A DNA stretch of 64,000 nt from Massilia sp. PDC64 (lineage in GTDB: Bacteria; Pseudomonadota; Gammaproteobacteria; Burkholderiales; Burkholderiaceae_D): NCBI RefSeq assembly GCF_900101265.1, contig NZ_FMZS01000004.1, forward strand, positions 124,001 through 188,000, in the 5' to 3' direction. Position 1 is the first letter of the stretch. Each line of letters starts with the position of its first letter. Both the position numbers and the translations under genes were made by a program. Below, one piece after another: positions 8,948-18,297 of the stretch. Under the pieces are notes generated by a model. That model saw only the letters and a program-made list of their open reading frames with translations. It was not told where the DNA came from and searched no databases.

Positions 8948-9255
8948 GGGGTGCCTCCGTTGTTTGCCGCCTGCTCGTAAGCCTGTTCGATGCGCATGCG
9001 TACGACGCCCGGCGTCGCGCCGTTGTCGTTGATCTCGATGCGCGCGGCGGGGAGGTCGCCCGCGCCGAACACGCGCTCCAGCAGCGCTTTCCACGTGGCG
9101 CCGTAGCCGTCGACGGACGTCTGCACGGACACTGTCGTGCGGCCCGCGGCGCCCGGCTCCAGCAGCACTTCCAGGTCGCCGGAGCTGACGACGCCGCTGA
9201 CGGTGCGGCCGGGCGCCGGCTGGCCCGCGGCGAATTCGTATTCCAGTCTCTCCAT
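8944..9255 (-). CDS. mdcC: Malonate decarboxylase acyl carrier subunit MdcC
   Basis: 103 residues, the small carrier protein bearing 2'-(5''-phosphoribosyl)-3'-dephospho-CoA. The segment VVSSGDLEVL places a serine at residue 25, which agrees with the attachment serine known from the Klebsiella enzyme. It starts 4 bases after the mdcB stop and overlaps mdcD by 4 bases. Its substrates are made by MdcB and MdcG, both encoded here. Confidence 0.94.
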   Translation of the reverse strand: MERLEYEFAAGQPAPGRTVSGVVSSGDLEVLLEPGAAGRTTVSVQTSVDGYGATWKALLERVFGAGDLPAARIEINDNGATPGVVRMRIEQAYEQAANNGGTP

Positions 9256-9259
9256 GCTC

Positions 9260-10126
9260 TTATTCTCCTCGTTCGATTCGGTCCAGCAGCAGCGCGGCCG
9301 CCAGCAGGTCGGCGGCGCCGCCGGGCGAGACGTGCAGCCGGCGCAGGCGCGCTTCCAGCACGCCGAACGCGCGCCGGCCGTTCGGCGTGGCGATGCCGCC
9401 GCACGCGAGCACGCGGCGCGCCCCGTCCTGCGCCGCGTCCAGCGCCTTGCGGCCGCCGCGCGCCAGCAGGCACGTGTCGTCCAGGGTCGCCATCACGGCC
9501 AGCAGTGCGTTCACGCGGGCGTGGTGCTCGGCGTCGCCGCGGGCCCGGGACAGTGTCAGCATCGGCAGCGCGTGGTCGATCACGTGCGGGAAGCCCGCGC
9601 GGGCCTGCCCGCGGGCGCCGCCCACGCCGTGCTCGATGCACGCGCGTTCGCCCTTGTGCCCCGTGGCCGCGGGGGCGCCCGGGTCGGCGATGCGGGCCAG
9701 CCGGCCGGCGCGTGCCGCGATGGTGGCGGCGTCGCGGTCCATCGAGGCGGCGGCCGCGGTCACGAACAGGCCCAGCGCCCAGATCGCGCCGCGATGCGTG
9801 TTCACGCCTTGCGTCGCGTGCATCATCGCCGCTTCGCCGTCGCGGCCGATGGCGCCGATGCGCCGGCGCAGCAGCGCGTCGTCGTCCGCGATCAGCAGGC
9901 CCGCCAGGGCCATCTGGCCGAACGCGGGGCGCAACGCGCAGGCCGATGCGCACATCAGGGGCCACGAGAGGTCGCGGTGGGCGCCCGCGCCGCGCAGGTC
10001 GACGAGACCCGGTTTCGGCGTGAGCATCGCTTCGTCGATCAGCGCCGCGACGGCGTGGTCGGCGAGCGCCAGCGCCAGGTCGGGCGCGGCGTCGGCGGGA
10101 ATGAGGATGGGATCGCGCGCCGTCAT
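9260..10126 (-). CDS. mdcB: Triphosphoribosyl-dephospho-CoA synthase MdcB
   Basis: 288 residues of the CitG/MdcB family, which joins ATP and dephospho-CoA to make the prosthetic-group precursor. Family motifs seen are TPKPGLVDLRGAGAH, GVNTHRGAIWALGL and the TGHKGERA region. The ATG at 10126 forms a TGATG junction with the mdcA stop; a GTG one codon earlier is the alternative start. It precedes mdcC by 4 bases. Confidence 0.94.
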   Translation of the reverse strand: MTARDPILIPADAAPDLALALADHAVAALIDEAMLTPKPGLVDLRGAGAHRDLSWPLMCASACALRPAFGQMALAGLLIADDDALLRRRIGAIGRDGEAAMMHATQGVNTHRGAIWALGLFVTAAAASMDRDAATIAARAGRLARIADPGAPAATGHKGERACIEHGVGGARGQARAGFPHVIDHALPMLTLSRARGDAEHHARVNALLAVMATLDDTCLLARGGRKALDAAQDGARRVLACGGIATPNGRRAFGVLEARLRRLHVSPGGAADLLAAALLLDRIERGE

Positions 10127-11787
10127 CACCAGCTCCTGAATTTCGCGGGCGGTTCGTACAGGCCGCCGGACCAGTCGACCAGTTCCGCGATGCTCTTCGC
10201 CGCGAGCAGGGAGCGCGTGGCGTCCGCGCGGCGTACGCCCATGTCTTCCGGCAGCGCGATCAGTCCTTCCGCACGCATGCGCGCCGTCTGCTTCGGGTCG
10301 TGCGTCAGGCCGATGGGTGTGACGCCGGCGACGGCCGCCAGCATCGCCTTTCTCTCTTCCAGCGAACGGGCCTTGTACAGGTAGGCGATGCCTTCCTCCG
10401 TCAGCACGTGCGTGACGTCGTCGCCGTAGATCATGACGGGTGCCAGCGGCATGCCGGACGTCTTGCCGACTTCGACGGCATCCAGCGATTCCACGATCGT
10501 GGGCTGGCTGCCGTCCTGGAACGTCTCGACCATCTGCACGACGAGTTTCTTGCCGCGTGCCAGCGGATCATCCGTCTCCACCAGGTCGAGCCACGCGGGC
10601 GTCGGATGGCGCCGGCCGTGCGGGTCGTGGCCCATGTTCGGGGCGCCGCCGAAGCCCGTCAGGCGGCCGTGCGTGACCGTCGACGAATTGCCCAGGCCAT
10701 CCATCTGCAATGTCGAGCCGATGAACAGGTCGACGGCGTACTGGCCCGCCAACTGGCAGAACGCGCGGTTGGAGCGCATGGAGCCGTCGCGGCCGATGAA
10801 GAACACGTCCGGACGGGCGGCCGTGTACTTTTCCATGCCCAGCTCCGCGCCGAAGCAGTGCACGCTCTCCACCCAGCCCGATTCGATGGCGGGGATCAGC
10901 GTGGGGTGCGGGTTCAGGGTCCAGTTGCGGCAGATCCTGCCTTTCAGGCCCAGCTGCTCGCCGTACGTCGGCAGCAGCAGTTCGATGGCGGCCGTGTTGA
11001 AGCCGATGCCGTGGTTCAGCGACTGCACGTTGTGGCGCTCGTAGACGCCGCGGATCGCCATCATGCCCATCAGGATGTGCACGGGCTTGATGAGGCGGGG
11101 GTCGCGCGTGAACAGCGGCTCGATGTAGAACGGCTTGTCCGATTTCACCACGTAGTCGATCCACGCGCCGGGGATGTCGACGCGGGGCAGGTCCTTCGGG
11201 TCGTCGACGATCTCGTTGACCTGGGCGATCACGATGCCGTCGCGGAAGGCAGCCGCCTCGACCAGGGCCGGCGTGTCTTCCGTGCTCGGTCCCGTGTACA
11301 GGTTGCCCTGGCGGTCCGCCATATAGCCGGCGACCATGACGACGTTCGGCGACAGGTCCACGTACAGCCGGGCATACAGCTCGATATAGGTATGCAGCGC
11401 GCCCACCGTGAGCGTGCCCTCCTGCAGGAATTGCGAGATGCGCAGGCTCTGCGCGCCGGCGTAGGCGAAATCCAGCTTGCTGGCGATGCCGCGCTCGAAC
11501 AGGTCGAGGTGTTCCGGCAGGCTCACGCTGGGCATGATCATGTGCAGCCTGTTGATGCGGTCCGGGTCGACCTGCACGAGGGCGCGGGCGAGGAAGTCCG
11601 CCTGTTTCTGGTTGTTCCCCTCGAGGACGACGCGGTCGCCGCCGGCCAGCAGCAGTTCGAGGGCGTCGACGATGCGCGCGCTGTCTAGCACGGGACCGTC
11701 CGCCAGGTGGCTGGCTGCCGCCATCCGGCGCGCCTTTTCGCGGCGCCGGGTGTCCCACTGGCGCGCAGCGGGCATGGTGCTTTCCAT
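10126..11787 (-). CDS. mdcA: Malonate decarboxylase alpha subunit MdcA (acetyl-S-ACP:malonate ACP transferase)
   Basis: 553 residues, the usual size. It exchanges acetyl for malonyl on the carrier protein, regenerating malonyl-S-MdcC each cycle and releasing acetate. Recognised by its long conserved core, including VVLEGNNQKQADFLARAL, MVAGYMADRQGNLYTGP and VTHGRLTGFGGAPNMGHDPH. First gene of the operon, with a strong ribosome site (AAGGAG) 8 bases before the ATG. That site is complementary to an upstream leader sequence (see the hairpin at 11791). Confidence 0.96.
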   Translation of the reverse strand: MESTMPAARQWDTRRREKARRMAAASHLADGPVLDSARIVDALELLLAGGDRVVLEGNNQKQADFLARALVQVDPDRINRLHMIMPSVSLPEHLDLFERGIASKLDFAYAGAQSLRISQFLQEGTLTVGALHTYIELYARLYVDLSPNVVMVAGYMADRQGNLYTGPSTEDTPALVEAAAFRDGIVIAQVNEIVDDPKDLPRVDIPGAWIDYVVKSDKPFYIEPLFTRDPRLIKPVHILMGMMAIRGVYERHNVQSLNHGIGFNTAAIELLLPTYGEQLGLKGRICRNWTLNPHPTLIPAIESGWVESVHCFGAELGMEKYTAARPDVFFIGRDGSMRSNRAFCQLAGQYAVDLFIGSTLQMDGLGNSSTVTHGRLTGFGGAPNMGHDPHGRRHPTPAWLDLVETDDPLARGKKLVVQMVETFQDGSQPTIVESLDAVEVGKTSGMPLAPVMIYGDDVTHVLTEEGIAYLYKARSLEERKAMLAAVAGVTPIGLTHDPKQTARMRAEGLIALPEDMGVRRADATRSLLAAKSIAELVDWSGGLYEPPAKFRSW

Positions 11788-11790
11788 GTT

Positions 11791-11832
11791 GTCTCCTTTG
11801 TATGGCAGGTAGGGCCAGCATAGGAAGGAGAC
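11791..11832 (-). promoter_or_regulatory. mdcA leader hairpin covering the ribosome binding site
   Basis: On the plus strand GTCTCCTT (11791-11798) and AAGGAGAC (11825-11832) form perfect 8-bp arms. Inside them TATG (11801-11804) and CATA (11819-11822) add 4 bp after a 2x2 internal loop. In the mdcA transcript the 3' arm is the Shine-Dalgarno sequence itself. Folding would hide it, provided transcription starts upstream of 11832. Alternatively the repeat is a DNA operator for MdcR. Confidence 0.42.
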
Positions 11833-11842
11833 GGCCGGGCTT

Positions 11843-11886
11843 CAATCAACGCGGCGGCGGAATGTTTACTCTCAGGTTAATGATTG
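11843..11886. promoter_or_regulatory. Possible MdcR binding region between mdcA and mdcR
   Basis: CAATCA (11843-11848) and TGATTG (11881-11886) are inverted 6-base arms 32 bases apart, in the 126-base divergent region. Divergent layout and control by a LysR protein are established for mdc loci; assigning these bases as its site is a guess. Confidence 0.25.
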
Positions 11887-11913
11887 GGGTATGCTTTGCC
11901 GGGGAGCGGCGCG

Positions 11914-12843
11914 ATGATCGATGAAGAGATTACTTTAAAGAAACTGGAAGTCTTCCTGGCCTTCATGCGCCTGCACAGTCTGGCGCGCGTGTCGGAAGAA
12001 CTGGGCCAGAGCACGGTCAGCATCCACCGCGCGCTGCATTCGCTGGAGGAGGGATTGCGCTGCCCATTGTTCCGGCGCGAGGGCAGGAATCTCGCGCCGC
12101 TGCCGGCCGCCTATGCGTTCGCCAAGCATGCGCAGCGCGCGGTCAGCGAAACGGAAGAGGGCGTGCGCAAGGTGCGCGAGCTGGCCGGCTTCGCGGGCAG
12201 CCGGTTGAAGATCGGGTCGTTGTATTCGCTCACGCTGCGCTGCATCCCGCAACTGCTCATGGGGCTCAAATTGCGCCGGCCCGAGCTGCAGATCGACCTC
12301 ACGCTGGGCTCGAACCAGGAATTGCTGCGCGGCCTGGACGAGGGCCGGCTCGATGCGATCGTGATCGGGCTGCAGGCGCCGCTCGACGATGCGCAACTGC
12401 TCGCGGTGCCGCTGTTCGAGGACGAGGTGCACCTAGCGGCGCCGCTGGGCTCGCCGTACGCGGGCCGCAAGCACGTGGACCTGCGCGACCTGGAGGGCGA
12501 GAAATTCATCACGCTGGGCGGCGGCTTCGTCACGTCCGACAGCTTCGACCACGCGTTCCGCCAGGCCGGCTATACGCCGGAGACGATCATGCGCGTGTCC
12601 GACATCTTCTCGCTCATCAACCTCGTCAGCGGCGGCATGGGCTACAGCCTGCTGCCGGGTCGGGTGGCGGAATTCAGCACGCGCATCCAGCTCATCCCCC
12701 TCGACGCGCAATACGCGTCGCACCAGACCATCAGCCTGCTCATCTCGAAGAGCCGCGAGCGCGACCCGAACCTGCTGGCGCTGGCGGCCGAGTGCCGGAT
12801 GTACGGGAAGGGGCAGCCGCTCGGCGGGCCGACGCCAACTTGA
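11914..12843 (+). CDS. mdcR: LysR-type regulator of malonate decarboxylase, MdcR
   Basis: 309 residues: an N-terminal winged helix-turn-helix (LKKLEVFLAFMRLHSLARVSEELGQSTVSIHRALHSLEE, about residues 8-46) and a LysR substrate-binding domain. Divergently placed from mdcA, the standard position of the malonate-responsive activator. ATG 11914 is chosen because GGGGAG lies 7 bases before it; a TTG at 11884 opens the same frame. The TGA ends 1 base from the convergent CBS gene. Confidence 0.9.
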   Translation: MIDEEITLKKLEVFLAFMRLHSLARVSEELGQSTVSIHRALHSLEEGLRCPLFRREGRNLAPLPAAYAFAKHAQRAVSETEEGVRKVRELAGFAGSRLKIGSLYSLTLRCIPQLLMGLKLRRPELQIDLTLGSNQELLRGLDEGRLDAIVIGLQAPLDDAQLLAVPLFEDEVHLAAPLGSPYAGRKHVDLRDLEGEKFITLGGGFVTSDSFDHAFRQAGYTPETIMRVSDIFSLINLVSGGMGYSLLPGRVAEFSTRIQLIPLDAQYASHQTISLLISKSRERDPNLLALAAECRMYGKGQPLGGPTPT

Positions 12844-12844
12844 C

Positions 12845-13306
12845 TCAATGCGTGTCCGGCGCCTTGCCGGTCGGCGCCCGTTGCGGCGGATACGGCCGCG
12901 AGATGTCTTCGAGCATGGCGTCCATCGGCGCCGGCTGGCGCGTGGCCAGGTCGGCCAGCGTGACCATGCCGATCATGCGCATGCTCGCGCGCTCGATAAC
13001 GACGATCCGGCGCAGCTGGCGGTCGGCCATCAGTTGCTGGACTTCGCCGATGGTCTGGTCCTGGAAACACCAGGCGATGTCGCCACTCATCACGTCCCCG
13101 ACCTTGCAGGCATCCGGCGCGAGGCCGTTCGCGGTGGCACGGATCGTGATGTCGCGGTCGGTGATCATGCCGACCAGCCTCTGGCCGTCGCAGACGGGCA
13201 GGGCACCGACGTTCAGGTCGCGCATCAGTTGGGCGGCCCGTTGCAGGCCGTCGGTCGGCGCGACGGTCACGACGTCGTGCGTCATGACCTGGCCTACGGT
13301 TTTCAT
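12845..13306 (-). CDS. CBS-domain protein
   Basis: 153 residues made of two CBS motifs (about residues 7-60 and 72-127), each with the typical strand-helix pattern (VGQVMTHDVVTVAPTD, VGDVMSGDIAWC; GMITDRDITIR, GMVTLADLAT). Such stand-alone pairs bind adenine nucleotides and act as energy or redox sensors; the partner is not visible. A proline-rich tail follows. The gene lies 15 bases after the epimerase gene and is probably co-transcribed with it. Confidence 0.88.
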   Translation of the reverse strand: MKTVGQVMTHDVVTVAPTDGLQRAAQLMRDLNVGALPVCDGQRLVGMITDRDITIRATANGLAPDACKVGDVMSGDIAWCFQDQTIGEVQQLMADRQLRRIVVIERASMRMIGMVTLADLATRQPAPMDAMLEDISRPYPPQRAPTGKAPDTH

Positions 13307-13321
13307 GGCAGTCTCCTCGAT

Positions 13322-14329
13322 TCAGCTCACCATACTTTGAATCCCGCGCGGTGCCGAAGTTCCGGACGGCAGGCAGCCCAGCCCTGCCAGCGTGCGCTCG
13401 ACGGCGACGTCCAGCGGCGTGTGCGGTTCCGCGCCCAGCACGTCCACGAGGCGGGCATTGTCCAGGCGCACCGGCTGGCGCCACAGGTAGCGCATTTCCC
13501 ACAGCTCCCGCAAGGTTTCGTTGAACGGCGTGGCCAGGCGGACGAGCCACCACGGGAAGGCGCCCACGGTCGCGCGGCCGCCATGCCGCCCGACGACGCG
13601 GGCGATGGCGGCGGACATCGCCGTGCCGTCCGGATCCCAGTGGCCGTTCATGTGGAAGCGGGCGAAGGGGGCGAGTTCGCCACGGCGTTCGATCAGCGCG
13701 ACCATCGTCGCCGCCACGTCCGGCAGGTAGGCCCACTGGTGGCCGACACCCGGCGCGGCCGGGTTGGCGATGCGGGCCACCGCCTTGCCCGGCTTGACGA
13801 GGCCTTGCGCGAACCAGTTGTTGCCGGCGCGGGGACCGAAGAAGTCGCCGGCGCGGACGATGAGCGCCCGTCCGCCCCGGTCCGCATGGGCCTGCAGCGC
13901 GGCCTCCATCCGCACCCGCAACTGGCCCTTGCGCGTGACGGGATGCTGTGGTGCGTCCTCGGCGATGACGGGGAAGGCGTCGGGCCCGTAGTTGTAGACC
14001 GTGCCGGGCAGGACGACGAGCGCGCCGTTCTCCCCGGCCGCCGCGATCGTGTTGTCCAGCATGGGCAGCACGAGCCGGTCCCAGTCGCGGTAGCCCGGCG
14101 GGTTCACGGCGTGCACGATGACGGCGCAACCCCGCGCGGCGCGCGCCACGTCCGCGCGGTTCATCGCGTCGCCGGCGATCCATGCGATGCCGTCGGCGTC
14201 CACCGTCGCGGCGGCCAGTCCGCGCTTCATGGCGCGCACCTGCCAGCCGGCCCGTGCCAGCTGCCGTGCCGTCTCGCCGCCGATGCCCCCGCTGGCGCCC
14301 AGTACCAGTACCGTGTCGTTTGCGTTCAT
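13322..14329 (-). CDS. NAD(P)-dependent epimerase/dehydratase-like protein
   Basis: 335 residues, extended short-chain dehydrogenase fold. The N-terminal nucleotide motif is VLVLGASGGIGGETARQL (GxxGxxG). A tyrosine in GTVYNYGPD sits where the catalytic YxxxK tyrosine is expected, but no lysine follows four residues later. It may therefore be an atypical member that binds nucleotide without classic chemistry. A divergent LysR gene 100 bases away probably regulates it. The ATG at 14329 is preceded by GGAGGA. Confidence 0.85.
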   Translation of the reverse strand: MNANDTVLVLGASGGIGGETARQLARAGWQVRAMKRGLAAATVDADGIAWIAGDAMNRADVARAARGCAVIVHAVNPPGYRDWDRLVLPMLDNTIAAAGENGALVVLPGTVYNYGPDAFPVIAEDAPQHPVTRKGQLRVRMEAALQAHADRGGRALIVRAGDFFGPRAGNNWFAQGLVKPGKAVARIANPAAPGVGHQWAYLPDVAATMVALIERRGELAPFARFHMNGHWDPDGTAMSAAIARVVGRHGGRATVGAFPWWLVRLATPFNETLRELWEMRYLWRQPVRLDNARLVDVLGAEPHTPLDVAVERTLAGLGCLPSGTSAPRGIQSMVS

Positions 14330-14429
14330 GTCGTCCTCCGTGCGTTGAAAGTGTTGACAGCGTAGCGTCTGCTCTGGCTCAATGGAATTGCATAAGCTGT
14401 ACCAGCCGCTCAACATTTTTGTATAACGC

Positions 14430-15344
14430 ATGGCCTCCAACATCGAATGGGAACTGTATCGCGCCTTCCTCGGCGTATTGCGTGAAGGCTCGCTGTCCGG
14501 CGCGGCCCGCGCGCTCGGCGTGGCGCAGCCCACGGTCGGGCGCCACGTCGCCGCGCTGGAGGGCGCGCTCGGGCTCGTGCTGTTCACGCGCTCGCAGACG
14601 GGCCTGCTGCCCACGGAGGCGGCGTTCGCGTTGCGGGCGCACGCGGAAGCGATGGAAAGCACGGCGGCCGCGCTGGAGCGGACGGCGTCCGGCCTGCGCG
14701 ACGGGGCTGCGGGCATCTCAGGCACGGTCCGGATCAGCGTCAGCGAAGTCATGGGCGTGGAAGTGATGCCGGCCATCGTCGCGGACCTCGGCCGGCGCCA
14801 TCCCGCGCTGAAGGTGGAGCTGGTGCTGTCGAACCGCGTGCACGACCTGCTGCAGCGCGAAGCCGACATCGCCGTGCGCATGACGGCCCCGCGCCAGGAA
14901 CAGCTCGTGGCGCGCCGCATCGGCGTCATCGAACTGGGGCTGCATGCGACTGCGGATTATCTGGCACGGCGCGGCACGCCCGGCACGCTCGACGATCTCG
15001 GCAACCACGCGCTGATCGGCTACGACCGCCCGACGCCGTTCGTGCGCCAGGCCGCGAAGGCGCTGCCGGGTTATACGCGCGACCGGTTCGCGCTGCGCAC
15101 GGACAGCGACGTGGCCCAGCTGGCGCTGATCCGCGCCGGTGCCGGCATCGGCGTGTGCCAGGTACCGCTGGCCATGCGCGCGCCCGCGCTCGTGCGCGTG
15201 CTGCCGGATGCGTTCACGTTCCGGCTCGATACGTGGGTGACGATGCACGAGGACCTGCGCGCGAGCCCGCGCTGCCGGGTCGCGTTCGACGTGCTCGTGG
15301 CCGGTCTGCAGGATTACATCGGCGGGGACCGGTCGGCGCCGTAG
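14430..15344 (+). CDS. LysR-family transcriptional regulator
   Basis: 304 residues: winged helix-turn-helix (LYRAFLGVLREGSLSGAARALGVAQPTVGRHVAALE, about residues 9-43) and a PBP2-type effector domain with the READIAVRM segment typical of the CrgA-like subgroup. It is divergent from the epimerase gene, which it most likely controls; the effector is unknown. TATAAC lies immediately before the ATG. The 3' end overlaps the histidine kinase gene by 31 bases. Confidence 0.9.
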   Translation: MASNIEWELYRAFLGVLREGSLSGAARALGVAQPTVGRHVAALEGALGLVLFTRSQTGLLPTEAAFALRAHAEAMESTAAALERTASGLRDGAAGISGTVRISVSEVMGVEVMPAIVADLGRRHPALKVELVLSNRVHDLLQREADIAVRMTAPRQEQLVARRIGVIELGLHATADYLARRGTPGTLDDLGNHALIGYDRPTPFVRQAAKALPGYTRDRFALRTDSDVAQLALIRAGAGIGVCQVPLAMRAPALVRVLPDAFTFRLDTWVTMHEDLRASPRCRVAFDVLVAGLQDYIGGDRSAP

Positions 15345-18286
15345 GCGACCGCGCCGGGCACGAGCAGGGTCACCGTCGTGCCCTGGCGCGGGCCGCCCGC
15401 GATGTCGAGCCGGGCGCCGATGCGCGCCGCGCGCTCGCGCATGCCGACGAGGCCCCAGTGGCCGCTGCGCACGCCGTCGCGGCGCACGGGTCCGGGGAGG
15501 CCGCAGCCGTCGTCGGCCACGCACAACGTGAGCGTGCGGCGCTCGTAGAGCAGCGTGACGCGGATGCGGGACGCGTGCGCGTGCGTGAACGCATTACGGA
15601 GCGCCTCGCGCGCGATCTCCGCGATCTCGTCGGCGACCGCGGCGAGGAGGGGGCGGCGTTCGCCCTCCACATGGACGTCGACGGCGAGCGCGCCGTGCGT
15701 CTGCTGCAGCCGGGCAACGGCATCGGCCAGCACGTCTTCCAGCACGTGGGCATCGCCCGCGCGCAGCTCCTGCAACTGGTCGCGTCCCTCGCCGATGGCG
15801 TGGCTCGCGTCGTCCAGCACGTCTTCCAGCTGCCTGCGCGCGCCGGCGTCGGGCGGCAGCGTGGCGGCGACGGCATCGACGCGCAGCACGAGGCCCTGCA
15901 CGGTCTGCAGGAAGCTGTCGTGCAGCGTGCGGGCGATGCGCTCGCGTTCCGCGGTTTTCACCTGCAGCCGCTCGGTGAGCCGGCGCGTCACGTAGCGCAT
16001 GCGGTAGCGGTACAGCACCACCCCGAGCAGCGCAATCGCGCCGGCGCAGGCGAGCCGGAACCACAGCGTCTGCACGAGCGTCGGCGCCACGTGCAGCGGC
16101 AGGGTGGCGACGGCCTCGCCCGGCATGCCGTCCTCGTTCACGGCGCGCACCCGGAACACGTACTCGCCCGGCCCGATGTTGGTGTACGACGTGGCGCGGC
16201 GCGTGCCCGCATCGAGCCACGTCCGGTCGACGCCGTCCAGCCGGTATTCGAAGCGCACGCGTTCCGGCAGCCGCAGCACCGGCGCCGTGTACTCGATGCG
16301 GAACTGGTCGGTGCCCGCCGGCAGCTCGACCTTGCCGCGCGCCGGCCAGCTGCGGCCGCCGCCCGTCACGCCGAGGATGACGGCCTGCGGGGCCACGCGG
16401 TTGCGGCGCAGCTGGGCGAGGTCGAGGCGCACGACGCCGCCGGTGGCCGACAGCCACAGGTTGCGGCCGTCGGCACTGACGATGCCGCGCCAGCGGTTTT
16501 CGAACGCGGCGCGGCCGGGATAGCCGTCCAGCGCGTCGAACAGTTCGTAGCGCAGGCTGACGGCGGGGTCCCGCATGGCGGCGTGCCAGTCCGCGGCGCG
16601 CACGTGCACGAGCCCGGCGACGCCGTTCATCCAGCGGTCGCCGTCCGGCGTGACGACGATGCCGGACAGGTTGCGGAGCACGCCCGCGTCCTGCGTATGC
16701 AGGAGTTGGAGCGTGCGGTCGCGCAGCACGGCCGTGCCCTCGGTTCCGCTGGCCAGCAGTTCGTCGCCCGCGAGCAGCGCGCTCGCCTGGCCGATGGGAT
16801 TCAGGTCGTACTCTTCCAGTTTGCCGTCGAGGTAGTGCACCAGTTTGCCGTCGCCCGTCGCGAGCCACATGGCGCCCGCGCCGGTCGTGGCGGACTGGTA
16901 GATCTTGGGTGGCAGGTTGAACGCGGCGCGCGGTAGCCAGCGGCCGTCGCGCCAGCCGATCAGGCCCGTCTCGAGCGCTGCCGTCCACAAGACCTTGCTG
17001 TCGTCCAGGAGGCCGATCAGCCGGTGGTCGCGCGGCTTGCCGTCCGGACCGGGCGGCAGTGGGATATCCTCGACGGTGGCGCCGCGCCGGCGTTGGATGC
17101 TGCGCTTGCCGCCGACCAGCAGCGCGCCGTCGGGCCCGTTGTTGATCACGCCCACCCAGGGAGCCCGTTGTGCGACCGGTGCCGCGTCGGGCGCGAGACG
17201 CCACAGGGTGCCCGTCTCGACATCGGCTGCCAGCACGCGGCCGCCGTCGACGGCGAAGCTGTAGCGGGTGCCGCTGCCCGGCAGGCCGCTGCGCAGGAAG
17301 CGGTTGCGCCGGAACCGATCGAGGCCGTTTTCCGACGCGACCCAGATGTCGCCCTCGCGGTCCTCCAGGATCGTCGTTGCGTCCCGGCCCGACAGCGGTA
17401 CCGGGTCCGCGACCATGTCCGGCGGGGCGGCCGCGATGGCGCGGCGCGCACCTGTGGCTTGCGCCGCGTCCGGCACGTGGCACACGGGTTGCGGACAGTT
17501 CAGCAGCCAGAGGTGGCCGTCCGTATCGAACTGCCCCGCCACGCGCGCTTCGGATGCGCCAAACGCGGGCGGGCGCGCGGCGCCGGTGTCGTCCACCAGG
17601 TGCAGCGTGTTGCCGACACGCTGCCACAGGCGGCCGTCGGGCGCGAGCAGCGGCTGGCCCGACCGCGCCGTCATCCGGACGAAACGGCCGGCGGCGCGGT
17701 CGAGGCGCCAGGCGCCGGCGTCGTTGAACGCCCACAGGCGGCCCGCGCCGTCGAGGACGAGGCTCGAGATGGCGGAGCCTTCCCACTCCGGCCCGGTGGC
17801 CACGACGTGCCAGCGCCCGTTCACCAGGTGCATGACCTGCCCGCTGACGGCCCACAGGCTGCCGTCGGTGTCGATGGCCATCGTGTAGATGGTTTCGTGC
17901 GGCGCGGGCTGTTGCGGCAGGTCGTCGATGCGTCCGTCCGGATGCAGCACCGACAGGCCCTCGTTGAGGTAGGCGATGTAGAGGTCGCCGTTCGGCGCGG
18001 CCCGGAGCCCGTGGATGCGGTCGCGGCTGCGTCCCGGCGGCGCCAGCAGTGCAAGGCGTTCGAAACGCAGGCCGTCGAAGCGGTACAGGCCATCGACGGT
18101 GCCGAGCCACAGCCATCCGTCGCGGGTCTGCGCCATCGTACGGACGGCCGGCGGCGCGCCGTCGGCGGCCGTCCATTGCGTGTGGTGGTAGTCGGCGAAG
18201 CCTTCCGGCGCCGCCATGGCTGCCGCCGCGACGCACAGCCACAGGGCGGCCGCGAGCGCGCGGACGGGACGATGGCGGCGACGCAT
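15314..18286 (-). CDS. Propeller-type sensor histidine kinase (Reg_prop, Y_Y_Y, HisKA_3)
   Basis: 990 residues. A signal peptide (about 1-25) is followed by a periplasmic two-component-regulator propeller of about 600 residues with repeats such as DGWLWLGTVDGLYRFDG, EGDIWVASENGLDRF and GRNLWLSATGGVVRLD. A Y_Y_Y domain (about 650-735), one membrane helix (about 738-760), a HisKA_3 domain with H789 in RTLHDSFLQTVQG and a HATPase_c end the protein. Such kinases often sense poly- or oligosaccharides, but the ligand is unknown here. It lies 11 bases after its NarL-type regulator. ATG 18286 starts the signal peptide. Confidence 0.93.
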   Translation of the reverse strand: MRRRHRPVRALAAALWLCVAAAAMAAPEGFADYHHTQWTAADGAPPAVRTMAQTRDGWLWLGTVDGLYRFDGLRFERLALLAPPGRSRDRIHGLRAAPNGDLYIAYLNEGLSVLHPDGRIDDLPQQPAPHETIYTMAIDTDGSLWAVSGQVMHLVNGRWHVVATGPEWEGSAISSLVLDGAGRLWAFNDAGAWRLDRAAGRFVRMTARSGQPLLAPDGRLWQRVGNTLHLVDDTGAARPPAFGASEARVAGQFDTDGHLWLLNCPQPVCHVPDAAQATGARRAIAAAPPDMVADPVPLSGRDATTILEDREGDIWVASENGLDRFRRNRFLRSGLPGSGTRYSFAVDGGRVLAADVETGTLWRLAPDAAPVAQRAPWVGVINNGPDGALLVGGKRSIQRRRGATVEDIPLPPGPDGKPRDHRLIGLLDDSKVLWTAALETGLIGWRDGRWLPRAAFNLPPKIYQSATTGAGAMWLATGDGKLVHYLDGKLEEYDLNPIGQASALLAGDELLASGTEGTAVLRDRTLQLLHTQDAGVLRNLSGIVVTPDGDRWMNGVAGLVHVRAADWHAAMRDPAVSLRYELFDALDGYPGRAAFENRWRGIVSADGRNLWLSATGGVVRLDLAQLRRNRVAPQAVILGVTGGGRSWPARGKVELPAGTDQFRIEYTAPVLRLPERVRFEYRLDGVDRTWLDAGTRRATSYTNIGPGEYVFRVRAVNEDGMPGEAVATLPLHVAPTLVQTLWFRLACAGAIALLGVVLYRYRMRYVTRRLTERLQVKTAERERIARTLHDSFLQTVQGLVLRVDAVAATLPPDAGARRQLEDVLDDASHAIGEGRDQLQELRAGDAHVLEDVLADAVARLQQTHGALAVDVHVEGERRPLLAAVADEIAEIAREALRNAFTHAHASRIRVTLLYERRTLTLCVADDGCGLPGPVRRDGVRSGHWGLVGMRERAARIGARLDIAGGPRQGTTVTLLVPGAVAYGADRSPPM

Positions 18287-18297
18287 CGCGGTGCCGG

